A stretch of DNA of 5,980 bases from Haloquadratum sp. J07HQX50 (GCA_000416005.1 KE356562.1:862310-868289), one strand, 5' to 3'. Positions 1-5,673 are shown, counted from the stretch's first letter. The notes: a model not told the origin generated them from the sequence alone. Translations and numbers: made by a program.

Positions 1-179
1 CAAGACGCTTGCAGAGTGGTTCCACGACGTGTCAGTGCCAGAACGCACTCTAGTGACATCAACAAGCTGAGAAAGCCGAGTGCCACGGGGTCGTTCGGAA
101 GTCGAAGATTTCCGTGATGACGAGACGCTCTCCGTCTCAAACCACTCAACCCTGAGTTAACGCCCGTCACTATACATGA
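1..179. other. Non-coding or decayed stretch left of the tnpB remnant
   Basis: No intact gene is visible here. The plus-strand frame starting at base 2 is open to a TGA at 68-70, and the same frame continues without a further stop to a TAA at 158-160. The first part (KTLAEWFHDVSVPERT and six more residues) could be the last codons of a gene entering from the left, but I do not recognise it. Around 139-179 another frame reads KPL..E..P...HEI. This weakly resembles the segment before the last RuvC motif of haloarchaeal TnpB (KPLWVRE, then a zinc ribbon), but without the zinc-binding cysteines. If that is real, the stretch is decayed tnpB carrying frameshifts and deletions. The alignment is from memory and by eye, so it is only a suggestion. 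Confidence 0.3.
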
Positions 180-386
180 GATAGAGATGCGAGCGCTGCG
201 GTGAATATTTTGTCGCGTGGGTTTGAGAAGTTAGGACTGGGACAGTCCAAAGACACAACGTCCGTGGAGACTGCGCTCCCTCTGTTCACTTCATCAGGTG
301 CTTTCGATGTTGTGGATGGAAAGCGCGTCGTGGAAACAGGAAGCCCCACCCTCAGCGAGCGCGTCAGCGCAAGCAGGGTGGGGTAG
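180..386 (+). pseudogene. tnpB: C-terminal remnant of an IS1341-type TnpB (IS200/IS605 OrfB) transposase gene
   Basis: TnpB proteins are RNA-guided RuvC-like nucleases encoded by IS200/IS605-family elements. IS1341-type copies carry tnpB without tnpA. The frame from base 180 begins DRDASAAVNILSRG, which matches the last RuvC motif (usually DRDxNAAxNIL, supplying a catalytic Asp). It continues with KLGLGQS, VETALPLFTSSGAFDVVD and KRVVETGSPTLSER, the characteristic tail of haloarchaeal TnpB proteins, and stops at TAG 384-386. About 68 of roughly 400 residues remain. A TGA at 177-179 lies directly before the DRD motif in the same frame, and no RuvC-I, RuvC-II or intact zinc ribbon is visible upstream. 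The usual Asn of the motif is Ser here. A GTG at 201 could nominally start a 61-residue ORF, but that would lack the catalytic domain. Family recognition is firm; loss of function is inferred from the missing parts. Confidence 0.85.
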
Positions 387-391
387 TTCAC
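344..391 (+). ncRNA. Candidate omega-RNA/sotRNA 3' scaffold hairpin and right end of the tnpB element
   Basis: CCCCACCCT at 344-352 is perfectly complementary to AGGGTGGGG at 375-383. Inside this 9-bp stem, GC 355-356 can pair with GC 373-374, and GCGC 359-362 pairs with GCGC 367-370 around a GTCA loop. The hairpin covers the last codons of the tnpB remnant and ends exactly before its TAG. TAGTTCAC follows at 384-391, probably close to the element's right boundary. In IS200/IS605 elements the guide RNA of TnpB is made from this 3' overlap of tnpB and right end, and haloarchaeal IS1341 genes are known to give sense-overlapping RNAs (sotRNAs) from the same place. The structure is seen in the sequence; expression and the exact boundary are inferred. 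Confidence 0.5.
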
Positions 392-419
392 TCGTATCGA
401 ACCAACGCAGGTTGCGACA

Positions 420-2267
420 TCATTCCGGTGAAACTGCTTCATCACCTGTATCGAGTTGTTTTGTCTCTTCGACAGCGTTTGTTAGCGACACGTTCAGTAT
501 GATCATCGAGCTGTATCCACCGATGACTGTCAGTATATTCTTGACCGTGTGATCGATAACTGCAGCACCAATTGCTAAACCTGGCCCAAGCGGAGTCAGA
601 GCAACAACAAGGAGCGTAAACGCTCCTTCATATAATCCAATACCTCCTGGAGAAAGTGGGAGGACTTTTGCGAGGTTGCCGACACTTACTGCGAAGAAAC
701 TCACAGCGACAAGCTGGCCAGTTGAAATACCGGGGTCGAAGGCAAGCAATACGAGCAGAGCTGTCAAGACATCAATTGACCAGATGAGCAGGCTGTTTAC
801 TCCAATACGCATGAATCCACTTCGTGTGCCAGCGGCGCGTTGGAGATCTATGATGAATCGTGAGAGCACGTCAGCGACGAGTGTGGCGTATGAGTCGGTG
901 CTAAGCCGATAAATTGCTGTTCGAATAAGATTGTGTTCACTTCGTGCACTTAACACGATAGCCACAACTGACGTGACAGCGACGAGTGCAACACCGCAGG
1001 CAACAAGAACAGCGATACGACCAGCCCTCTCCGCACCGAGGACGGCCTCAGCTAGCGTGGCGGTACGCCCAGTGGCGGTAAACTCGAGTAAGACAATGCC
1101 ACCAAGTGCAGTAATTGTCAATAAATCAAACACGCGCTCGGCGGCTAAAGATGCGATTCCAGTTGGGTAGGGAATCCCACGTCGCATCTTCACGACATAC
1201 GCGCGGACAAGGTCCCCAGCCCGGGCAGGGAAGACCAAGTTTCCTGTCTGGCTGATGAAGACAGCGCCAGTCAGGAAGCTTACACGCTCACGGTAGCCAA
1301 GCTCAGACAGGATATCACGATATCTGATCCCGCGTAATGGCCATGAGAGTAGGTAAACACCTCCAGCAATACCAATAATCCGAATATCGGCCGCCTGCAT
1401 TTCTTCGAATACTGTCGCGAAGTCAATATACTGCGTCATCAACACCAACGCGAATAGTGCAAGGATACCCCCTGCGGCCACTGATACACGCTGCGTCAGC
1501 CGAGGACGAATAGAGACTTGCCACCACGTCCGAAATATCTGGCTCCCCATGCCGAGAACATCTCGGATGAGATCAACTTTGGTATCTCCCTTTGGTGTCC
1601 ATTTAACTGGAAATTCAGTGACGCTAAATCCATGTCGCTGTGCTCGAACAAGTATCTCTGTGTCCCAGAACCAGTGCGCGTCTTCAACGATAGGTGAGAG
1701 CGTCTCGAAGGCTTCCCGTGAGAGCGCCTTGAATCCACATTGATGATCACGGAGTTCAGACTGGAGAAAGATACGAACTAAACTGTTATAGATGCGACTG
1801 GGAACCCTTCGTTTCCTGGGACGGTCTGCAGTGTGACCACTCATCCATCGTGAACCTGTTGCAACGTCTGCATCGCCATTGCGAATATGATTGATGAGCG
1901 ATGGAAGGTGTTGCATGTCTGTCGACAGGTCGGTGTCGAAGTAGACCAGTACAGACCCGTGGGCGGCACTGAATGCGCGCTCAAGTGCCCCCCCACGACC
2001 CAATCGAGTGTCACTGTGTATATGTCGGACCGACGTATGCGACTCCGCTAAACGATCGGCGATGGCTGGCGTATCATCGCTACAGCCATCTTCGGCAATA
2101 AGTACCTCAAAGAGATCCACTGAGTAGCTCTCAGAGAGTGTTTCGAGCGTTACCGCCACTGTCTTCCGAATCGTCTCTGCCTCGTTGTACGCTGGCAAAA
2201 CGACGCTTATCTCGGGAGAACGGACAGTATCGTGTGTGTGAGCCGATGAGTCGGCCGAGGACGGCAT
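420..2267 (-). CDS. aglD: AglD-like dolichol-phosphate glycosyltransferase fused to a flippase-like membrane domain
   Basis: The 615-residue protein has two parts. Residues about 18-250 form a cytoplasmic GT2 (GT-A fold) transferase: SVVLPAYNE at 21-29, the nucleotide-binding Asp in AEDG (58-61), the metal-binding DTD at 111-113, GSRW at 138-141, and WFWDTEIL with Asp202 as likely catalytic base. In Haloferax volcanii AglD I recall Asp110, Asp112 and Asp201 as the essential residues, so the same set appears here shifted by one. Residues about 260-595 form several membrane spans of the UPF0104/lysylphosphatidylglycerol-synthase type, with FPARAGDLVRAY and PGGIGLYEGA. AglD charges dolichol phosphate with the terminal mannose of the S-layer N-glycan; the sugar in this organism is inferred. 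The length is normal and there are no internal breaks. The ATG start fits a TATA-like element about 26 bp upstream. The gene stands alone, with no other agl genes in view, and converges on the tnpB remnant 33 bp beyond its stop. Confidence 0.88.
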   Translation of the reverse strand: MPSSADSSAHTHDTVRSPEISVVLPAYNEAETIRKTVAVTLETLSESYSVDLFEVLIAEDGCSDDTPAIADRLAESHTSVRHIHSDTRLGRGGALERAFSAAHGSVLVYFDTDLSTDMQHLPSLINHIRNGDADVATGSRWMSGHTADRPRKRRVPSRIYNSLVRIFLQSELRDHQCGFKALSREAFETLSPIVEDAHWFWDTEILVRAQRHGFSVTEFPVKWTPKGDTKVDLIRDVLGMGSQIFRTWWQVSIRPRLTQRVSVAAGGILALFALVLMTQYIDFATVFEEMQAADIRIIGIAGGVYLLSWPLRGIRYRDILSELGYRERVSFLTGAVFISQTGNLVFPARAGDLVRAYVVKMRRGIPYPTGIASLAAERVFDLLTITALGGIVLLEFTATGRTATLAEAVLGAERAGRIAVLVACGVALVAVTSVVAIVLSARSEHNLIRTAIYRLSTDSYATLVADVLSRFIIDLQRAAGTRSGFMRIGVNSLLIWSIDVLTALLVLLAFDPGISTGQLVAVSFFAVSVGNLAKVLPLSPGGIGLYEGAFTLLVVALTPLGPGLAIGAAVIDHTVKNILTVIGGYSSMIILNVSLTNAVEETKQLDTGDEAVSPE

Positions 2268-2281
2268 TGCCTAATTCTCCG

Positions 2282-2298
2282 CTTGATACCGTATCAAG
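2282..2298 (-). promoter_or_regulatory. Putative aglD promoter box inside a perfect 17-bp palindrome
   Basis: CTTGATAC, one central base, then GTATCAAG forms a perfect inverted repeat with 8-bp arms. Relative to the aglD ATG it lies 15-31 bp upstream. One arm, read on the minus strand as TTGATAC, is centred near -26, where a haloarchaeal TATA box sits for a leaderless transcript. A dimeric regulator bound here would block TBP/TFB, so a repressor operator is the natural reading. The palindrome is seen; promoter and operator roles are inferred. Confidence 0.5.
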
Positions 2299-2393
2299 GT
2301 TCTGGCTCGGTTCTTAGCTAATCGTACCTACTCAGTGGGCTCCGCCAGTGTTTGCCTGTCGATATGGCGGGACAATCGATAGACGGCACCGGG

Positions 2394-2400
2394 TTAAATA
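2394..2400 (+). promoter_or_regulatory. Putative TATA box for the DUF7123 gene
   Basis: TTAAATA follows the GC-rich CACCGGG. A transcription start about 24-30 bp downstream would fall near 2424, giving a leader of roughly 20 nt before the ATG at 2444. No clear Shine-Dalgarno sequence lies in that leader. Position and composition are the only support. Confidence 0.45.
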
Positions 2401-2443
2401 GATGTACCAAACTGTTCATGAGCCGTCTTGAACTATCAGTTGT

Positions 2444-2689
2444 ATGAGTGTGCAAGCGGCCTCATCCAGTCCACCACAGCTAACTGAAAAGCAAGAGAAG
2501 ATATTGCAATATCTTCACGAGCATGCAGATGAAAGCACGTATTTCAAATCCCGTTTGATCGCCACAGAGCTCGATATGTCCGCAAAAGAAGTTGGGTCAA
2601 ACATGCGGTACCTCATGGATATAACTGATACACTCAAGATCGAAAAATGGGGCTATTCTTCAGGGACCACGTGGAAGGTCACTCACTAG
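2444..2689 (+). CDS. Small winged-helix protein of the haloarchaeal DUF7123 family
   Basis: This 81-residue soluble protein has a flexible Ser/Pro-rich N-terminus (1-15). One compact domain follows: TEKQEKILQYLHEHA as first helix, then KSRLIATELDMSAKEVGSNMRYL, which has the shape of a helix-turn-helix, and IEKWGYSSGTTWKVT as a likely beta wing. The conserved-looking KEVG and the W-G-x-SSGTTW ending match what I know as DUF7123, a haloarchaeal family of unknown role. DNA binding is plausible from the fold but unproven, and the target is unknown. The ATG at 2444 suits the promoter spacing, and the following codons show no better alternative. The gene ends at TAG 2687-2689 inside the 3' end of the convergent regulator gene. 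It is divergent from aglD and shares a 176-bp intergenic region with it. Confidence 0.8.
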   Translation: MSVQAASSSPPQLTEKQEKILQYLHEHADESTYFKSRLIATELDMSAKEVGSNMRYLMDITDTLKIEKWGYSSGTTWKVTH

Positions 2690-3314
2690 ACGCATCGGGG
2701 TCGTAGCTGAGTATCTCCGGTGCCTGCTCAGCAAAGCGAACTGCCGCCGCATCAAATGAGTCGCAAAATCGGATAATAAGTGTAATCACTGTTTCTGGGT
2801 TCGCTATCTGGCAGGTTTGATCCCGCGTCACGATACCTGCTGTTTCAAGTGTCTGAAGATGTGTTGAGACGGTTGCAGCAGACACGTCTAAGCGTGACGC
2901 CAGCGTTGCTCCTGTGATCTGAGGATCGCGGAGTATACAGAGAATCATGCCACGTGGCGTTTGTCGACGAAGATATCCCAAGACTTGGCGCTCAAACCGG
3001 CTGAAGGTACCAGCGGTAAAGAACCGCTTATATTCGCCATCTCGCGAGGCTTCAATCGCCTCAGCATCAACCAGGCGCTGGAGATGATATTGCGTTTCAC
3101 CAGTTCCCAGGTGCAATTCATCACGAATTTTGGAGAAGTGTGCACCGGGTGTCGACGCAATGTATCCCGCGAGTGCCTGACGAACATCACTTTCGGGATT
3201 CTCTTCAGTCGTTGATGACCGATCTGTGAGGTCGAAAAGAGAGGATAGAGCCCCGACAGCCGCAAACTGCCTGATCGTTTGCCGCTTGTCCGGGTCTATC
3301 GGGTCATCGGCCAT
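2679..3314 (-). CDS. Double winged-helix (ArsR/MarR-like) transcriptional regulator
   Basis: This 211-residue protein carries two winged-helix units. The first, about residues 43-100, contains HFSKIRDELHLGTGETQYHL and a short wing ending YKRFF. The second, about 108-175, contains GATLASRLDVSAATVSTHL, a classic ArsR/MarR-type recognition helix, followed by LETAGIVT. The C-terminal region (about 176-211) is helical and may help dimerise. Residues 10-29 are unusually hydrophobic for a cytoplasmic regulator, but there is no twin-arginine pair. No metal-binding cysteine cluster is evident. The ligand and targets are unknown. The gene lies 47 bp downstream of the SPFH gene on the same strand, so readthrough is likely, yet it also has its own promoter-like sequence with a palindrome that could be an autoregulatory site. 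Its stop lies inside the convergent DUF7123 gene. The ATG at 3314 is the first in the frame and fits that promoter. Confidence 0.82.
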   Translation of the reverse strand: MADDPIDPDKRQTIRQFAAVGALSSLFDLTDRSSTTEENPESDVRQALAGYIASTPGAHFSKIRDELHLGTGETQYHLQRLVDAEAIEASRDGEYKRFFTAGTFSRFERQVLGYLRRQTPRGMILCILRDPQITGATLASRLDVSAATVSTHLQTLETAGIVTRDQTCQIANPETVITLIIRFCDSFDAAAVRFAEQAPEILSYDPDASSE

Positions 3315-3320
3315 TATCGT

Positions 3321-3353
3321 AATCTAATAGATTCTACTCTGGAATAGATAAAA
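3321..3353 (-). promoter_or_regulatory. Putative promoter and operator of the winged-helix regulator
   Basis: On the minus strand, TTTTATC at 3353-3347 is a TATA-like box that would place transcription start about 10 bp before the ATG. AATCTAATAGATT at 3321-3333 is a palindrome with 6-bp arms around one base, 7-19 bp before the start codon. AATAGAT occurs twice on the plus strand, at 3326-3332 and 3343-3349, exactly 17 bp apart. Operators around the transcription start fit autoregulation by the encoded wHTH protein, which is an inference. Confidence 0.45.
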
Positions 3354-3361
3354 CAGCTTTG

Positions 3362-4615
3362 CTACTCTGCCTCTGTTTCGAGTTCGCGTTCTTCATCAGA
3401 GCTGGACTCTGATGTCGTCTCTGTGTCCGCGTCGGCATCTGCGCCTGCACTTGTGACTACCTCGCTCGCATCTCGAATCGCTGATTCATCCTCTGCATCA
3501 GTCTCTGAGATGATCGAATCTGCGCTCTTGATCTCGCCATCGCCACCAGCTTTGATTGCTTCAGCCTCCTGCTCAAGTTCTTCAACATCCATTTCGGCTG
3601 CTTGGTCAATTTGACCGAGGATCTCTTCGATGTCGTCAAGTCCAAGCAATTCTCGTGTCTCCTCATCAAATTCCAAGCTATCCAGACCAGCGGTTTCTTG
3701 AACGTCAGAGTCGGTCAGTTGTCGTCCATAGCGACCGAGGAGACTTGTGAGCTCTTGTGGGAGCACGAACGTGCTGGAGTCCCCCTGTCCGATTCGCTCA
3801 AGCGATTCCATACCTCGCTCGATGATCGCACGTTCGCCCATCGATTCAGCAGACTTCGCGCGAAGGACTGTCGAAACAGAATCTCCTTGAGCCTCAAGAA
3901 TCTGGCTTTGTTTCTCGCCCTGTGCACGGATAATGTTGGATTGTTTCTCTCCCTCAGCTTCTTCGACCGCCGAGCGTCGTTCTCCCTGTGCCTCAAGAAT
4001 CATTGCACGGCGCCGACGCTCTGCAGACGTTTGTTGCTCCATTGCTTGCTGGACATCCTTTGAAGGATTCACCTCACGAACTTCGACAGATTCGACACGG
4101 ATTCCCCACTCGTCTGTTGGTTCATCAAGCTCTTTACGGATTTTGGCATTAATCTCTTGTCGCTTATTCAACGTATCATCCAGTTCCATGTCACCCAATA
4201 CAGCCCGGAGGGTAGTCTGTGCCAAATTCGAAACGGCTTTTTTATAATCGTCAACTTCTAAGAAGGCCTTCTTGGCGTCCATGACCTTGATATAGACCAC
4301 GGCATCAGCGGTAACCGGTGAGTTATCTCGTGTAATTGCCTCTTGCCGAGGGACATCAAGCGTCTGTGTTCGCATGTCGAACGGGTATGTGCGAGAGACG
4401 AATGGTGGGACGAAACTAATCCCTGGTTCAAGCAGCTGTCGAAACTCGCCAAATACGGTAAGTGCCTCTTTTTCATACGCGTCAACTATTTCAACCATTT
4501 GATACACTGTTACGATGGCCAAGGCAAGTGCCAGTAAGCCAACCAGTGACGTCCCGAAGCCAAAGAACGCCTGGAGAAGCGTACTGTTACTGCCAAGAGC
4601 GGGTAGAATTCCCAT
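3362..4615 (-). CDS. SPFH (stomatin/prohibitin/HflK-like) membrane protein
   Basis: This 417-residue protein begins with one membrane span (about 15-40). The SPFH/Band 7 domain follows (about 42-200), with GEFRQLLEPGISFVPPF, TQTLDVP and ITRDNSPVTADAVVYIKV at 94-111, the stomatin signature region. Further on are DDTLNKRQEIN and WGIRVESVEVREVNP, typical of the family. Residues 206-260 form five tandem 11-residue repeats, expected to be helical or coiled-coil and used for ring or cage assembly. The final 90 or so residues are low-complexity and very acidic. Family members build oligomeric membrane scaffolds and often modulate proteases or channels; the partner here is unknown. No NfeD-like or FtsH-like gene is adjacent within the window. 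The ATG at 4615 is preferred because a promoter-like box lies about 28 bp upstream and no GTG/TTG or ATG alternative follows until residue 40. The downstream neighbour on the same strand is the wHTH gene. Confidence 0.88.
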   Translation of the reverse strand: MGILPALGSNSTLLQAFFGFGTSLVGLLALALAIVTVYQMVEIVDAYEKEALTVFGEFRQLLEPGISFVPPFVSRTYPFDMRTQTLDVPRQEAITRDNSPVTADAVVYIKVMDAKKAFLEVDDYKKAVSNLAQTTLRAVLGDMELDDTLNKRQEINAKIRKELDEPTDEWGIRVESVEVREVNPSKDVQQAMEQQTSAERRRRAMILEAQGERRSAVEEAEGEKQSNIIRAQGEKQSQILEAQGDSVSTVLRAKSAESMGERAIIERGMESLERIGQGDSSTFVLPQELTSLLGRYGRQLTDSDVQETAGLDSLEFDEETRELLGLDDIEEILGQIDQAAEMDVEELEQEAEAIKAGGDGEIKSADSIISETDAEDESAIRDASEVVTSAGADADADTETTSESSSDEERELETEAE

Positions 4616-4639
4616 ATTATATTAAAGGGTACTGCACCG

Positions 4640-4646
4640 CATAAGG
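4640..4646 (-). promoter_or_regulatory. Putative promoter of the SPFH gene
   Basis: On the minus strand CCTTATG occupies 25-31 bp before the ATG at 4615, the position expected for a TATA box serving a leaderless transcript. A second AT-rich run (TTTAATATAAT) abuts the start codon but is too close to act as the TATA box for this ATG. Support is positional only. Confidence 0.35.
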
Positions 4647-4682
4647 GTTGGCTTGAGTTTCTACTGAACACTCAACAGCAAC
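4647..4682. repeat. Interrupted inverted repeat in the SPFH/ABC divergent promoter region
   Basis: GTTG (4647-4650) and TTGAGT (4653-4658) pair with ACTCAA (4670-4675) and CAAC (4679-4682) around an 11-nt centre. The repeat lies directly upstream of the SPFH promoter box. ACTCAAC recurs at 4730-4736, just before the ATG of the ABC gene. It could be a shared regulator site for both genes, though short arms make chance possible. Confidence 0.35.
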
Positions 4683-4714
4683 TAAATAGTGTAAAAGAAT
4701 GAGAATCACTTAAT
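4683..4714 (+). promoter_or_regulatory. Putative promoter region of the ABC exporter operon
   Basis: Two AT-rich candidates exist. TTAAT at 4710-4714 is centred about 26 bp before the ATG at 4738 and would give a leaderless mRNA. TAAATA at 4683-4688 would start transcription near 4712 and leave a leader of about 25 nt. The sequence does not decide between them. Confidence 0.35.
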
Positions 4715-4737
4715 CAACGAGAATACGCAACTCAACC

Positions 4738-5673
4738 ATGACCTCGGCACTCGCTGCGCGCGATGTTGTAAAGTCCTATGATAGTGTCAAAGCACTGGAT
4801 AGTGTTTCACTAAGCGTCAATATTGGTGAAATTTTCGGATTGGTAGGTCCAAATGGCGCAGGAAAGACGACGCTCGTGCGTGCACTAACTGGAACAACAT
4901 CCGTTGAGGGGGCAATATCGGTGTTCGATTCACCACCAGGTGAAATTGATTCAGAGCGAATTGGTGTCCTCCCACAGTCATTCCGTCCACCAAGTCGACT
5001 TACTCCAACTGAGCTGATTAGCTACTATGGAGGATTATATGAGCAGTCTCGTCAACCAGCGTCACTGCTAGCTGAGGTTGGTCTTGACACAGAGGCTGCA
5101 GATCAGCAGTATGAAACGCTCTCAGGAGGACAAAAGCGACGCGTGTGTGTAGCCATCGCACTCGTTAATGATCCAGAGATCCTCTTTCTTGATGAACCGA
5201 CAACTGGCATCGACCCTGCAGGGCGGCGCTCACTGTGGTTACTTTTTGAAGACTTAGCAACAGGTGGAACGACACTATTTCTTACGAGTCACTCGATGGA
5301 CGAGGTTGAGCGGCTTGCTGACCGAGTTGGCTTTCTTTCTGAAGGTGAGCTCGTCACGGTTGGCCCACCATCCTCGCTCATCGACACCCATGGGGGAGAT
5401 AGTCGGCTTATTATAGACACCTCAGAAACCCCCGAAAGATGTGGCCTCAGTGAGGTAGATTATCGTGTCAAGCCACAGTCGAATCAATTGATTATTGAGG
5501 GAGTCAGTCCACAGGACATTAGTGATATCATTATGACCCTTAACTCTGCTGAGGCGAGTTTCGAGTCGCTAGTCTGGAAGCAGCCCTCACTTGAGGATGC
5601 ATATCTGGCACTGACCGGTAAGAGATTCGAGGGGGTATATGACCAACACGATCAAGAGCGCGTGAATCAATGA
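4738..5673 (+). CDS. ABC-2 type exporter, ATP-binding protein (CcmA/DrrA/NatA-like)
   Basis: This 311-residue ATPase powers a two-gene exporter with the permease that follows. All nucleotide-binding motifs are present: Tyr14 as the adenine-stacking residue, Walker A GPNGAGKTT (37-45), Q-loop Gln80, signature LSGGQ (128-132), Walker B ILFLDE (148-153) with catalytic Glu153, D-loop GIDP, and switch His185. The C-terminal extension (about 215-300) ends with SLEDAYLALTG, the motif typical of DrrA/NatA-type ATPases. The N-terminus matches family length, supporting the ATG at 4738. The stop overlaps the permease start as ATGA, so the two are translationally coupled. The substrate cannot be read from the sequence. 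Such haloarchaeal pairs are sometimes labelled for copper or linked with haem-copper oxidase genes, but nothing in this window supports that. Confidence 0.93.
   Translation: MTSALAARDVVKSYDSVKALDSVSLSVNIGEIFGLVGPNGAGKTTLVRALTGTTSVEGAISVFDSPPGEIDSERIGVLPQSFRPPSRLTPTELISYYGGLYEQSRQPASLLAEVGLDTEAADQQYETLSGGQKRRVCVAIALVNDPEILFLDEPTTGIDPAGRRSLWLLFEDLATGGTTLFLTSHSMDEVERLADRVGFLSEGELVTVGPPSSLIDTHGGDSRLIIDTSETPERCGLSEVDYRVKPQSNQLIIEGVSPQDISDIIMTLNSAEASFESLVWKQPSLEDAYLALTGKRFEGVYDQHDQERVNQ

Noticed and set aside
68..70. In-frame TGA as a possible recoding (selenocysteine-like) site
   Set aside because: Haloarchaea are not known to use selenocysteine, no SECIS-like element is seen, and the surrounding frame is unrecognised; a normal stop or decay is simpler.
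344..383. Hairpin read as an intrinsic terminator for aglD or tnpB
   Set aside because: No T-rich tract follows on either strand, and archaeal termination depends on U-tracts rather than stems. The TnpB right-end explanation is better.
170..445. 91-codon minus-strand frame over the tnpB remnant
   Set aside because: It mirrors the TnpB tail codons, has no recognisable domain, and overlaps the end of aglD.
2342..2370. CCGCCA/TGGCGG inverted repeat between aglD and the DUF7123 gene
   Set aside because: The arms are only 6 bp with a 17-nt gap, and the repeat is not aligned with a promoter box; this is easily chance.
2945..3265. 106-codon minus-strand frame inside the wHTH gene
   Set aside because: It is an out-of-frame shadow on the same strand as the wHTH gene, with no family features.
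3228..3287. Tat signal peptide on the wHTH protein
   Set aside because: The twin arginine is missing (KRQTIRQF), and a DNA-binding regulator would not be exported.
3602..4063. 153-codon plus-strand open frame inside the SPFH gene
   Set aside because: It is antisense to a clearly coding SPFH region, its product is low-complexity Ser/Leu/Arg-rich without family features, and no promoter is evident.
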